A stretch of 64,000 nt of DNA from Imbricaverruca yamaguchii (taxonomy: Eukaryota; Arthropoda; Thecostraca; Neoverrucidae), in contig JAOTOL010001623.1 of the NCBI GenBank assembly GCA_034440575.1, forward strand, positions 892,501 to 956,500, given 5' to 3'. The position numbers were made by a program, and so were the translations under genes. The notes below the pieces were generated by a model, which was given only the letters and a program-made list of their open reading frames with translations, did no database searches and was not told where the DNA came from. This document shows, piece after piece, positions 45,580 to 57,599 of this stretch (position 1 is its first letter; every line of letters begins with the position of its first letter).

Positions 45580-45730
45580 TTAGGGTGGTCCTTATTTGTA
45601 TGAGTAAAAATAAAAGTTGGAATTTATTATGTCTCACCTCACAAAGTTATTCCGTTGTGATCCAACATAATCGCACTAAAATTTGGTTACCCTAGCTCAA
45701 CAACTTCTGGTGCCGCAAGGCACTTGAAGT
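45580..45730 (+). repeat. Left terminal inverted repeat
   Basis: Imperfect partner of 48170-48322; perfect for the first 12 bp and ending in TTCTGGTGCCGCAAGGC. Confidence 0.8.
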
Positions 45731-45854
45731 TTGTCCCTTATGACGTCATTGAGTCGGCTTATGAGAAAGACACTTTCGCGTCACAAATCAGTGCAGTGTT
45801 TGCTCTGACGACGAACACACGTGTTTCCTTACTGCTGTAGCTTTGCTTTCAGAC

Positions 45855-48076
45855 ATGGAGAAGCCGAAGAAGCCAACGTCCAGAAAAGACACAGAAGCAT
45901 GGTTGGTGGGGTAGCCCCTCATTTGAACTGACTGGTGGGAAGCTGCCGTCGAACAAGGAAGTTTTGCAGTGACTATTTTACCTCCTCCGCCTCGACAAGG
46001 CCACTCTTCGCGGCGCTGCTCTTCATCTCGACAAAGAAGTTGCGGTATTCTGGGCCCGAGCTCGGATCCCCGTCGTTGAACCTCAGCACCGCGTGGAGAA
46101 GATTGAGCAACTCTACCAGAAATGGAGGCAGCTGGGCAAGGTTAAGAGCCGACAGTCTGTGACGGAGCTGAAGAAGAGGGAAGATTTCACAGTCAAACTA
46201 TCCTTCCTCCTCGACATTGCTCACGCCGAGGCCCTGTCTTTTATGAAGAACAAGGAGGATGTGGAATTCTTACAGCGTCAGCGAAAGGCCGGCCGCCCCG
46301 GGAGCATGTTCAGGATGGACAAAAAGTTCGTGGAGCAGGGGAAGAAGGCGAAGAGGGACAAGGCGGAAATGGCCCGCCGAGACAAGGAACGTAGAAGCAA
46401 GGAAGCTGCAAGAGAATCCACGGTGGAACTCTCGGATCACGATGATGGTGCTGAAGACCAACATGGGCCGTCATCAGCTGTTCTGGAGGAATCTCCTGCC
46501 AAGCGAGCCCGCGGCCGGGTCTCTGCCATTACTACTGCTCTCTGCGGTGCCTTCGATCGAACCAAGACTACGGACCGGGCAGCGGTGCATATCTTGGCTG
46601 CTGCTGCTTCAGCCTACGACCAAGGCCCAGCTGAGATGGCCCTGAACCGACAGAGCACCAAGAGAGCCCATATTGAAGCCAGAGCTATCGCCGCCTCGAC
46701 CTCTCGCGCCTCCCCGCTCGAGGGTGTTGTCCTGACCGTCCACTGGGATGGAAAAATGGTCCCTGATGGACCTGGGCAAGAACTGGCAGAGCGATTTCCA
46801 ATTTTGGTGTCCGGCGAAGGATTGTCGAAGCTCCTGAATGCTCCGAAGCTCCCGACGAACACGGGAGCAGCCATAGCGGATGCCGTATTCGCCACACTTC
46901 AGGACTGGGGACTCGCAGACCGTGCTGTTGGAATAGCTTTTGACACCACGGCCTCCAGCACTGAACAACTGTCAGGGGCTTGTCTTCTTCTTCAGGAGAA
47001 GTTGGACAAGCATCTCCTTCACTTCGCTTGCCGCCATCACATCCTGGAGCTCGTGGTTAAAAAGGTCTTCGGCCTCCGCATCTCCCTTGCTACGTCTGGA
47101 CCCGACATACAACTTCAAGCGTTTCAAGGAAAAATGGGGCGCCATCGACACTGCCAGGTTACGGACTCTGCTTGACGATCCGGCCGATCCGCCTCAATCG
47201 TTCACTCAAGTGAGAGACTTCTTCTTGCAGCAGCCGAAGTTTATCATCCACGCCACGACTATCGCGAGCTCCTGGAACTCACCGTCATTGTTCTGGGGGG
47301 AATTCCGCAGAGGGGGATATGCTTTGCCAGACCTGGGCCGTATCAACTTGCTCGATGGATGGCGAAGGTCACCTACTCAATGAAGATCTTCCTCTTTCGC
47401 GAACAATTCCAGATTCGTCAACAGAATATCCAAGGCCTGAGGCGTTTCGTCACCTGCGTGACACTACGTGCCGATGTGGTTTCGAGCTCTCGTGGCTTAA
47501 ACCACCCCTGCCCTGGACCTGCAGTTTTTACAAGACATCTCTGTTTATCTGGACACCGAAGTTGCCACTACCGCTACGATGGCTTTCGGACAGCACCTCT
47601 GGCACCTCTCCGAGCAGTTTGTCGACCTTGCCTTCTTCCACGACTTTGTCGACCTCGACACAAAGGGAAGGATGTTGGGCGCCCTGTCCAAGGAGGGGTC
47701 GGAGGACCCTCAAAATCGCGTGGCGATGGACCTCAGTCCCAATGCCATCAAGCAAAAACATATCTTGGACTTCGTCACGAGCGCCACCTGCCACACTGTG
47801 TTAGCGCTCGTAATCAGTGACGGTTTCCTGGACGTCCACTCTCAAACATTGGAATTGCCGAAAAGGCTTCCAGAAGGCCAAGTCAACTGTCGCTGAATTG
47901 AAGGTCACCAACAACTTCGCCGAGAGGAGTAGCCCTCATGCAAGACTACCTTCCCCACCTGACACACCTGACACGCGACGAAGAGCAGCGCCAGTTCCTC
48001 TTTCAGTCCGTCGAAGCCAGTCGCCAGTCATTCCCGGATTCCAAAAAGAAATCTGTTGTGGCGCGTACCTATTAGA
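45855..48076 (+). pseudogene. Transposase of the TIR element, frameshifted
   Basis: The first ATG (45855) starts MEKPKKPTSRKDTEAW. The protein continues over several frames: a helix-rich N-terminal region (IEQLYQKWRQLGK at about 46100; DIAHAEALSFM; a Lys/Arg-rich coil), then VVLTVHWDGKMV with a likely catalytic Asp, AVGIAFDTTASSTEQL (second acidic motif), HFACRHHILELVV (a C-x2-H motif like that in hAT-like RNase-H-fold transposases), LARWMAKVTYSMKIFLFREQ and FGQHLWHLSEQFVDLAFF, ending VTNNFAER. Frameshifts lie near 46000, 47080-47180, 47260, 47560 and 47850. I recognise this family from arthropod and cnidarian predicted proteins but cannot give a safe superfamily name. Confidence 0.7.
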
Positions 48077-48169
48077 AACTAAGAAACATTAAGTGGGAGA
48101 GAGGCACCCATGACACCACCCCCCCCAAGAGGGGATAATACTCACTTTGTGTGAGGTGGACCCAGACAT

Positions 48170-48322
48170 GGCCTTAGGTAGGTACTATGTAAAAATTTGG
48201 AGGCATTGCGGCACCAGAAATAATTAAGCTATGTTCACCAAATTCGGCTTTCATTGCTATTGGACCAAATGGAACAATTCTGCAGGATGAGACATTAAAC
48301 TTTTCGAAATGGACCACCCTAA
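48170..48322 (-). repeat. Right terminal inverted repeat
   Basis: Partner of 45580-45730. Read on minus it ends in TTCTGGTGCCGCAATGCC. Confidence 0.8.
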
Positions 48323-48682
48323 TATATATGTATATATATATATATATATGCATATGCATACCTTCGTATTATATGCTGCGTAGTTACAGAAGGCTTCCAT
48401 TAGCTTGATTGTGGTTGGAAACCCGAGCGTATCGTCTCCGGGGCTGCCACGTGCGTGCGTAAGCACACCAGGGGAAGCTAAATTCCATAAGAATGCATGA
48501 GTATAATGACAACGTGCCTAAGCAGCCACTGGTGAAGATTGTTATCGGCAAAATCATTTCTAGGTAATGAGTGCCACGGAATTCCAATGGAAATACAGCA
48601 CATTTTATCTTCGAAATGAAGGTGGATAAGCCAGCGGAGAAGCCATTGGGAAACTGAAGAGGAGCATACACACTTCCAAGAC

Positions 48683-48683
<1 letters not shown>

Positions 48684-48716
<33 letters not shown>
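48684..48716. repeat. (AT)n microsatellite
   Basis: About 32 bp of AT. Confidence 0.9.
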
Positions 48717-48718
<2 letters not shown>

Positions 48719-49016
48719 TATAACAATTCCATGTTTACTGGTGAAGAACTTGGCAATCATTTTCGCGACTTATCGAATTCTGCACTAAGAATAATTGGAA
48801 TCGCGAGGAAGTGCACATTAGGTTCGTAGTAATGTGATCACTTGGAAATGCATCTCCGCCTAAAATTTAAGGGTGTCATCTCTTGCATTCTTCCCACAAA
48901 GAAACTCGAAAATCGTTTTCAGTGTTCCCTGAGGCGGTGGCAAGAGATGAAGCATTCTTAGCGAATTATTTCCTCAGTGCACCATTGACTATTGTGATTG
49001 TGACACCATTGACCAT
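48717..49016. other. No gene seen
   Basis: Unique-looking, AT-moderate sequence. Confidence 0.3.
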
Positions 49017-49275
49017 TGATGCACCATTGTGATGCATCACTGTGAAGCACCATTGTGATGCACCATTGTGATGCACCATTGTGATGCACCACTGTGATGC
49101 ACCATTGTGATGCACCACTGTGATGCACCATTGTGATGCATCATTGTGATGCACCATTGTGATGCACCACTGTGATGCACCATTGTGATGCACCACTGTG
49201 ATGCACCATTGTGATGCACCATTGTGATGCACCACTGTGATGCACCACTGTGATGCACCATCGTGATGCACCATT
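49017..49275. repeat. 13-bp minisatellite
   Basis: About 19-20 copies of GTGATGCACCATT with C/T variation (ATT/ACT). Period 13 makes all frames cycle without stops. Confidence 0.95.
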
Positions 49276-49420
49276 GTGCATGCCGCACACAGGTGCCAAC
49301 TTCTAGTTTCCTCATGTGTCCATGTGTTTATGTTTCATGAGGCCTCTGGTGAACATGATCTGCCGTTTATCCAGTGTGTAATGGAAGACATTGGATGGCA
49401 CTAGACGATTTGCAGTTTCC

Positions 49421-49535
49421 GGTAGATTCTGTCTGCATTCTGTCTGAGTCCGAGGGAGGGTTCTGCCTGGATTGTGTCTGAGTTCTGCCTGGATTCTGTC
49501 TCGATTCTGCCTGAGTTCTGCCTGGATTCTGTCTC
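49421..49535. repeat. 11-bp minisatellite
   Basis: About ten copies of GATTCTGCCTG, alternating with AGTTCTGCCTG and GATTCTGTCTC forms. Confidence 0.85.
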
Positions 49536-49774
49536 GATGCCCACTCGCATTGTGGCGGGTGCCACGCTCCGGGTACAGCCGACAGATAGCTCGTAGTCAG
49601 CCCTTTGCCGTACTCAGTACTACGAGCCCACTGTGAGTGAACCGCCGCTCTGGTTCTGGATAAAGGCAGAGGCTGTTGTGCAGCTTCCTTGCCAGACGTC
49701 TGACACCGAAGCGCAAATGCCGGCAGCAGGTGTTGCTGCAGTTGGCCGGGAGCCCACCGCACGCAGCGGCCACG

Positions 49775-50062
49775 TGGGTGCTGTCGGCGGCCATTTGGGC
49801 ACCGTCGACGGCCAAGTGGGTACCGTCGGCGGCCATTTGGGCACCCTCGACGGCCACGTGGATGCCGTCGGCGGCCACGTGGGTACCGTCGACGGCCACG
49901 TGGGTACCGTCGACGGCCACGTGGGTACCGTCGACGGCCACGTGGGTACCGTCGACGGCCACGTGGGTACCGTCGACGGCCACGTGGGTACCGTCGACGG
50001 CCACGTGGGTACCGTCGGCGGCCATTTGGGCACCGTCGACAGCCACGTGGATGCCGTCGACA
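49775..50062. repeat. 21-bp palindrome-built minisatellite
   Basis: About 13-14 copies of a 21-bp unit: GTCGACGGC followed by CACGTGGGTACC. Each full unit contains three perfect 6-bp palindromes, GTCGAC, CACGTG (E-box) and GGTACC, in fixed spacing. Edge units carry variants (CATTTGGG for CACGTGGG; GTCGGCGGC for GTCGACGGC). Period 21 keeps every frame open on both strands, giving heptapeptide repeats such as TVDGHVG. Confidence 0.95.
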
Positions 50063-50313
50063 ACGACGCCAGCTGCTCGCCGCTGGCGGACGTCGTTGTC
50101 GACAATTGATGCGGGTAGGCGCAGTATTGGAAGATGATTGAGAGTGAGGGCGGTGCCTGGCGGGGTGAGCTGATGATGCTGTCGGTGCTGGTGAGCCCAT
50201 TGTTGGACGACGGCTGAAGTGCAGTCGTTGGGCTTGATGTGCGGCTGGCGGAGAGCTGATGATAATGATGTTGGTGCCCGGAATGATGATTAGAGAACCG
50301 GCGGGCGACTGAC

Positions 50314-50487
50314 GATGGCAGGCACGGTTCCGTTGCTGCCAACTCGGTGTTAGCACGGCTCCGTTGCTGCCAGCTCGGCGTTAACACGGTTTCGTTGCTG
50401 CCAACTCGGTGTAAGCACGGTTCCGTTGCTACCAACTCGGTGTTAGCACGGTTCCGTTGCTGCCAACTCGGTGTTAGCACGGCGGCG
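50314..50487. repeat. 31-bp tandem repeat
   Basis: About five copies of GCACGGTTCCGTTGCTGCC followed by AACTCGGTGTTA. Confidence 0.9.
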
Positions 50488-51975
50488 CCTGTGCTAACTC
50501 CGAAGTAGCGCGGCACCAATAGCCTTTTGGCAAAGGTAATTATACTCCAAGTGCCCCAAGTCACTGGAATAGTGTAATGTTCGGAATATGGTTCGTGGAA
50601 TGACAGTTTGCAAAGGGCAAACCAGCGGACGCCGGTCCGTAGAGCACTACCATTGGATAATAACCGTGCTTATTGTTTGTACTGTAGTACTATTTTCTAG
50701 TGACCCACCCAATAAAAAAACAATGTCTTTTCTTCCCTATTTCAATGCGTAGACGAGTGGAGAAAATAATATAGTGAGAAGTACGGAAGTACGAGTGGAA
50801 TAGTGAGAAATACGAGAGGAAAAGACGTCCTTCGAAGTGTTATTTTCACCATCCTAGATATCCAGAAGTCCTTCTCCGGTACTGTTTAGGGAGACGGCCT
50901 TGAGCCACACTGGCGGGGAGATTTCAATTAAAGCAGACAAACTTGTAGTTCAATTTAACTCTCCGTTTACCCGGGGAAGATGCTATCACATTTTCTTATT
51001 TCTTACGTGACACGTAAAGCTTTTCAGTCACAGCTAATTTTAACCGGACTTCTTTTCTCTAGATACGCTACCACCCATGATCGGATGGCTAAAAGCGTCA
51101 CCGCCTCCGGACCTGACGTCATCGAGAAACAGGACTTTACCAACACAAAGATAGTACGGATGTCGCCACACGGACACTACCAACTAGGAGATGGAAATTA
51201 ATGCATAGCAATGGTCGCTTTGGGGCTAACGAATCGTATTTAATGTTTTAGCGGTAGATGGGGTGACGGTACCTTTCCTGCGAACTTCCCTGGCACTATT
51301 GTTCTTATTCTTAACTCCCGCCACTTATCTCCCTCGTCTTTTCGAGCACCTCTCCCGTACACACTTTTCATAGCTTTTAATAGCAGGTGTGTGGAGCACG
51401 GCCAAATTTTAGGCAGCCTGTCTTACATTTCTTCCGCTTATTTTTGCGATGACTTGACCTCGGATTACACAAGATTACTGACATAGGTCATCTCAAGGCA
51501 CGCAGCCTACTAGGAAAAGGATGGCCGCCCGTAGAAAATTAAAGTACCAGCAGATTTATTTCAAACTTGTAGGAGTCAGTGCGGGTTAATCTCAAGATCT
51601 CGCCACTTCAAGTTTCTTTTTGGAAATTGGCTTGATCTGACCTGAAGTCAGGTCAATTTTGACAGATCATTATCAAATTGCGTAAAAAAAAAGAATTTCG
51701 ATATTTTACTTCATCTACCTTGTGTGGTGCACCACTCATCACAGAATATTATATGGTGACCCAATAACTCGACCCATTTGGGTTACGTCATGGTCCAGGA
51801 TGCTCACTTAAGGGTTTTGGGTGTTCATGGGGTGAAGATGACAAAATGTATACTTGTTTTAGTAAAATGGTAAGTGCGCGCAATATAGTAAAATGGTAAA
51901 ATAAAGTTTGAGCACAAATATTCGAGAACAACCGTGAGGCCAACAAAGTCGCGAAAGGTCATTTGAGATTAATGT
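50488..51975. other. No gene seen; AGGTCA cluster
   Basis: Contains TGACTTGACCTCGG and GACATAGGTCATC near 51450-51490, and TCTGACCTGAAGTCAGGTCA at 51625-51644, of the AGGTCA type. A frame at 51061-51201 follows a decent acceptor (CTTTTCTCTAG) and ends in a stop but has no recognisable domain. Confidence 0.35.
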
Positions 51976-52465
51976 CATCAGATATGTTCCAATGTACGGG
52001 GAGTAGACGAGGCTGGGCAGGATATGTTTCAATGTACTGTAGGTGAGGCTGGACTGGATGTGTTCCAATATACGGGGATTGGTCAGGCTGGGCAGGATGT
52101 GCTCTAATGTACGGGGAGTAGGTGAAGCCGGGCTGGGTGTGTTCCAATGTACGGGGAGTAGGTGAAGCTGGGCTGGGTGTGCTCTAATGTACGGGGAGTA
52201 GGTGAGGCTGGGCAGGTTGTGTTCCAATGTACGAGGAGTAGGTGAGGCTGGGCAGGATGTGTTCCAATGTACGGGAAGTAGGCGAGGCTCAGCAGGGTGT
52301 GATCCAATGTAGGCGAGGCTGGGCATGATGTGTTCCGATGTGCGGGTGATGAGGCAGGGCTGAGCATGATGTGTTCGGATGTGCGGATGATGAGGCGAGG
52401 CTGGGCAGGATGTGTTCCGATGCGCGGGTGATGCGGCTGGGCTGGACAGGGTGTGCTCCGATGGT
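51976..52465. repeat. 40-bp minisatellite
   Basis: About 12 copies of TGTGTTCCAATGTACGGGG followed by AGTAGGTGAGGCTGGGCAGGA, with deletions and variants to the right (GATGTGCGGATGATGAGGC form). Confidence 0.92.
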
Positions 52466-53399
52466 GACACCACTAGACTCGGCAGGAAGTGCACCTTGTC
52501 TTGGTCTCGAGTCACCCCTCAGCGAGCCGCGAGGGGCAGTCCTCTGCAACCGGAGGAGGGGCCAGGTGTCAGTGTCGTCGCCGTCCCGGAGCAGAGTATC
52601 CTGTGCGGCGGCGAGCGAACCGACCTGGCGCGTCTGTGGTCCGACTGGCCGGATTCGATGGGTCCGGATTTATGGCCTACTGGTATGGATCCGTGGGTAC
52701 TGGACCGAGTCTCTGGGATGGTGGCTCTGATCCGGTAGGCAGGATACATATCACGCTCAATTCGCAGCAGATTGCAAACGCATCGCTCGTGTGCACATGC
52801 ACGTTCTAAACTCATCGCTCGTCTACATAAGTAAGTTCCAAGCACATTTGGCTGGAGGAAGACATCGGAAGTAAATGACATCTGAATCATCCGAGACTTG
52901 CTCACCTCCCATGTGGCATAAGATGGCAGCATCTTAGTGTCCAGATTCGGGTATCATACATACCGATTTCCCGAAATGTGTTTCTGCATATTTGTGTGTG
53001 TGTACAGGTATATGTTGTTGGTTTGTTTTCCTTTGTATTTGGACGTTTTTGTGTAGTCGCGGATAATCTTGTACATGCAAGATCCTCCACAGACATCGGA
53101 AGCAATGATGCTTGCCCAATTGTTTACCCTCCAATTAGGAGCAAAGGCTAACATTTTCTTCTGCATTATTTCAAACAAGAAACGTTCCCTGTTACTCATC
53201 GAAAGGGTGTAATAATGGATTCTGAATAAGTATTGATCAATGTATGACAGTATTTAATATGGTTGTGCTTGAATATGGAATGGCTTAGTTCAGACAACGA
53301 ATGGCCAGTGGCTCGAATAGAGAGAGAGAGAGAAAGCCAATTATCGCTGTAAACGCGTCTAATGCTAATATGGGTCCCCAATGTTTTCCATGTAAATCA
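52466..53399. other. No gene seen
   Basis: GC-richer to 52740, AT-richer after. Frames here lack motifs. Confidence 0.3.
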
Positions 53400-53790
53400 T
53401 GACACCACATGGAGTTGGTGGCTGTGCTCTGTATGACCAGCAGTCTGTAGTCTGTGGCCAACGAAAGTGTTCTGGTCCAGTAGCTGCCGTCTGTGACCAA
53501 TATATGTGGTATATGACGAACAGATTTTAGTCCATGACCAACAGACGTGGTCTGTGACCAACAGATGTGGCATGTGACTAACAGACATGGTCTGTGACCA
53601 ACAGATGTGGTATGTGACTAACAGACATGGTATGTGACCAACAGACAGGATATGTGACCAACAGACATGGTATGTGACCAACAGATGTGGTATGCGACCA
53701 ACAGACGTGATATGTGACCAGCAGATGTGGTATATGACCAACTGATGTGGTCTGTAGCCAGTCGCTATGACATGTGGCCAGTATCTGTGA
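53400..53790. repeat. 20-bp minisatellite
   Basis: Units of TATGTGACCAACAGACATGG with CTGTGACC and AACAGATGTGG variants, period 20 (clear at 53641, 53661 and 53681). It degrades at both ends. Confidence 0.92.
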
Positions 53791-55664
53791 TTTGTTGTAA
53801 TGCTACATCTGGTAGTGGGCGGCTTTCTAACGAGCCGTGTGCTCGTCGCTTCTGCCAACACTGATTATGCTATCAATCTGGGCGCAAATCAGCCGAGATC
53901 GCCACCAAGGTCAGCAGGCGGAGTGGCGCGCGAGCAGTCTGCTTCTCTGGACTCTCTCCGGTCTCGGCTAATTAGCTCGGATATCGCACAAAGCAAAGGT
54001 CAAGTACACATGCCATGGATTTGTGTGCCGTTGAAGTTAAACACACGAGAGCAGGAGGGCCTCTCACATGGCGTGATCCGGAGAGGGAGTGTGTGTGGGG
54101 GAGGGGGAGGGGTGACATTGGCTGGTGCTGCCTTAATCTTGGAGATTTCTGAAGCTGGAAGCACAAAATTTAGAGAAGTGATTATGTCTTGAATGAAGTT
54201 CCAATAGTATAAATTTAAGGACTCTAGGTCAATATATTCGGGGGCAAATGAGGCCTAATATGTTGAATTGTGAATATTTCGTGGATGATAGTTTCCTTGG
54301 CCACATTTACGGTAACAAAATAGGGAAACTGCATTCCGAATGTAGAAATATTTATGCATTCCCTAAAAACGATACGATAGCTAAACAAAATGTTGTGTGG
54401 GTAGTAGAGCTATCAACGGATGTCGACAGATTGGAAATATCTGGCGACGGCATTTTCCCAACAGTCTAGGTGAACGGTAATATCCCCGGACCTTCATCAT
54501 ATTTAACTGCAGACTGACCAGTACAGTGTAGTATATTGCATGCAAATGTACATGCAATGGCGACAGCCATAGCATTTAGGACTCGCTCGGTAAATGTATT
54601 GCATTCAACGAGTGCCACTCAGTCATTCGGGACATTCAGTTTCCTGAGAGACGCAACTGAGACAAAACTCGTCGCGTCGCCCAGCGGAAGGCGAAGTGTA
54701 GTCCGGTGTAATGAATGCGAACCCACCGGAAGGCGTGGATTCATGAGCTTACCTTACGCAGTAAGCATAGCGACAGACGTAAACACTTGACAGCCGAGGC
54801 GCCGGCCGAGGGGAAACTCGGCCGGCGAGCAGCGATGGCAGCTGCTGTATTTCACACTTCGACCGCCCAGACGAACCTGCGTGGCTTCCGTGCGGCCAAC
54901 GACGGGACGAATTTGCACCACCGCAATTCCCATGTTTGCCGAGGGATTTCAGTTTGATGCTTCCTTTTTGACCAGTCATCCATATTCATCACGTGTCCCC
55001 TCAAGTTAATTCTACAGGAATATGTTGTGAAAGAAAGCGAAAAATGAGCACATAATGTGCATTTCGAGACGGTTCTCCATAGTCAAACCGTGCGTCGAAC
55101 GCGCAATGAAGAGAAGGACGTATGGAAAAATGTTCGCGCGCTTTCTTCTACGATTCTCGAGAAAGGCTGTCTTCCGTTAGCACATGCTGCAAAGGTATTT
55201 ATGAATGAACTACAATACTCATGCAAGCTCATGCAAGCTCACGCACACAATACTCTACTTCCTGAGAACATATTAAATTTGACCATATTGGCAAGATGCT
55301 GGCATAAACTGGTCAATATCGGGGACGTGGCAAAAACATTTGCTGTCAGGACACATTAGCCTTGTGCGGAGGACTATGGCAGGTTTGTGATTCCGAATCC
55401 CAAAGATATAGCGTCATCGTGATCTGCTGCGGGGTTATACGTTCTACCAGTAAATAGTTCTTACCGGTTAACACCACCGGCAAGGCGAAAGAGGGTTCTT
55501 GCCAGCTTTTGCCAACTGCGGATGTAGCCATGCTTTCCCATGACCGATAAGGGTCGACAAGAAGCTGGCACATCACTCTGGTGCTCTCATTGGCGCAGAG
55601 CTTCGTTTAGACTTGAGGCTGGGGGATCGGACGGACAGTCAGCCACATTTTATGAGTCGATTGT
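53791..55664. other. No recognised gene
   Basis: Several frames of 60-130 codons, for example plus 54248-54469 and plus 55057-55359. The latter looks coding-like in composition (LPLAHAAKVFMNELQ) but matches nothing I know and has no clear splice sites. Confidence 0.3.
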
Positions 55665-55870
55665 ATACCCAGTGTTGCTGTGCCGACGTAACTCGCTCCA
55701 GCCATCCTGTGGGCGTGTCGTAGATGGACACGCCTCGTGGTGGGACGGAGCGGGGCGGCGGCGCCGGTCCCGGTCTGATGAAGGGAAATATGCACGACCT
55801 GGTAACAGTTGATATGTACACCAGTCACGGCCAGCGTCCACCAGTATAGGCAGATATCTCCTGAGTGAGC
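55665..55870 (+). repeat. Dispersed GC-rich repeat, copy 1
   Basis: Aligns in direct orientation with 57810-57975: GCCGACGTAACTCGCTCC / CTGACGTAGCTGGCTCC, then GGGCGGCGGCGCCGGTCC, then a CACCAGTCACG / CCCCAGTCACG word and a TCC-GGTGTA / CACCAGTATAG end. Confidence 0.6.
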
Positions 55871-55894
55871 CATGCCAAACGGCAGCTGGGCTCA

Positions 55895-56215
55895 GTGGAA
55901 AGTTGGTCAAGTATATTTACTGAAGCATAGCAGATTAAGGGATGATATGATTGAAATTCATAAATTGTATAAAGAGAAGATATGTTAAGAAGATATATAA
56001 TATTAATATGAATGATGCTCTCCTGTTTGGTGTGTCACATAGGGGTCATCAATTCACATTGGACAATACAGCTAAACGCCAACAAGTTCCCAGGCCATGG
56101 GTGGTTGATGAATGGAATGGGCTGCCTGGTGATGTAGTGGAGGGCCCCTCATTGAATGTATGCACTTATAAACAGGTTGGATACCTTATCTACGTTCAAT
56201 AATCCCGTGTTTGAA
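55895..56215 (+). pseudogene. CR1-like LINE 3'-end fragment
   Basis: Plus frames: LLKHSRLRDDMIEIHKLYK (the RRLRGDMIEVYKL block), then after frame breaks DALLFGVSHRGHQFTLDNTA, VVDEWNGLPGDVVEGPSLN and a FK-LD-type end. This is the R-x-F--R-V-EWN-LP--VV--SS-N-FK--LD pattern that ends CR1-type ORF2 proteins. At least two frameshifts. Confidence 0.7.
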
Positions 56216-56274
56216 TTATAAGTTGTGCCGTGGGAAGACGCCAAATTAAATTAAAGAAGTGACATTGCTATTGA

Positions 56275-56700
56275 TGAGTCACTCGAATGTAGCGATCACA
56301 CGTGGATTACGGTAATGTAGCGATCACGTGTGTGCTACGGTAATGTAGCACGTGGATGCTACGGTAATGTAGCGATCACACGTGTGTTACGGTAATGTAG
56401 CGATCACACGTGGATTACGGTAATGTAGCGATCACGTGTGTGCTACGGTAATGTAGCACGTGGATGCTACGGTAATGTAGCGATCACGTGTATCTTACGG
56501 TAATGTATCAATCACGCTTGTGTTACGGTAATGTAGCGATCACGTGTGTGCTACGGTAATGTACCGATCACGTGTGTGCTACGGTAATGCAGCTATCACG
56601 TGTGTGTTACGGTAATGTAGCGATCACCTGTGTGTTACGGTAATGTAGCGATCACGCCTGTGTTAAGGTAATGTAGCGGTCACGCCTGTGTTACGCGGTC
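56275..56700. repeat. 28/24-bp minisatellite with CACGTG
   Basis: About 15 copies of GTAGCGATCACGTGTGTG followed by CTACGGTAAT. Shorter 24-bp units lack the CGAT block (GTAGCACGTGGATG). Most units keep an E-box CACGTG or CACACGTG core. Confidence 0.93.
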
Positions 56701-57599
56701 ACTCGACCGACGAGTGTCACGCGAGATCGAGTGAGTAGGGCTAGATATGTTTGGGTATGTACGTAGATAGGTAGGTATAGGTAAGTAGGCATGATGTATA
56801 GGCAGGCATGATATTGGTATGTAGCTTCTTTATAATGCATGATATAGCATTAATTAGGTTAGTGATTATCATTTTAGCCGTTTATAGTGTCCCTTTATGG
56901 CATCTCGGCTAGTATTTTCTGGCGTCTAGGCTTGTAGTTATGGTGTACTTTTATAGACATAAACCAGATGGGCCCTTGTGGCTCTTATGAAGCCTTCACA
57001 CTGTACAGCTATATCGCCATACCGAACATGCACCCCGATGCTAAGGACCGTGATCTTGTTATTTTTTAATCGCCCCTAGAATGCTTTAACTAGTTATTGC
57101 TATTTAGATGTGATATTATGACATGATGCCAATATTACTAGGATTGGGCGTCAAGGTTTGTTCAATCAGCAAACGATGTTGCAATATCACTGCGCTTGTA
57201 ACACAAATAAAACAGCCCATTGAATTTGTTGGTGAGTTTTTCCGTTAACATCAACATGTTGATGTAAACAAGGAGGTATAGCTGGAAAGAGACGGCTCCA
57301 AGAATTCTCATGGGTGGCACATTCCTAGGATATTCCGAGGAAAGCCAAAAAAGTCTGCGGCCGAAATGTTCGCTAATTCCGGCCTTTCTTGGTCGGATGG
57401 CCCCCGCCTACCCATAAAAGTTGAGACACGTTCCCTGAGTGCCTCCCATGCGCCAGACCCTGTGGCTGGAGTATGTGGAAATTCATGAGCAATCTTTGAG
57501 AGCCGCTAGCCACTATGTCATTCTGCACGCCGCCAGTCTGGTGGTGGTGGTGGGGGGGGGGGGTCGTATTGCCCTTAGCGTGATCGCGACGGGCGCGGC
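56701..57599. other. No gene seen
   Basis: GTAGGTAG-type short repeats at 56755-56810; a G-run at 57550-57562. Confidence 0.3.

Larger units (their letters stand above)
45580..48322 (+). mobile_element. DNA transposon with long imperfect TIRs
   Basis: A 2.74-kb unit bounded by perfect inverted TTAGGGTGGTCC (45580-45591) and GGACCACCCTAA (48311-48322). The ends stay similar, in inverted orientation, for about 150 bp: both sides carry TATGTCTCA/AATGTCTCA, then AATTTGGT, TAGCT-AA and TTCTGGTGCCGCAA in order. Inside is one broken transposase. Both ends sit in AT repeats, so a target duplication cannot be read with certainty; AT on both sides is possible. Confidence 0.8.

Noticed and set aside
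49597..50564. Frames of about 150-330 residues over the 21-bp array, both strands
   Set aside because: Period 21 without stops explains them; flanking parts show no domain.
50980..51201. Terminal exon after CTTTTCTCTAG
   Set aside because: The frame does not match ENT, its phase does not suit exon 2 (which ends in phase 0), and no domain is recognisable.
56275..56700. CRISPR-like regularly spaced repeat
   Set aside because: The window is eukaryotic and the units are contiguous, without unique spacers; the same applies to all other arrays here.
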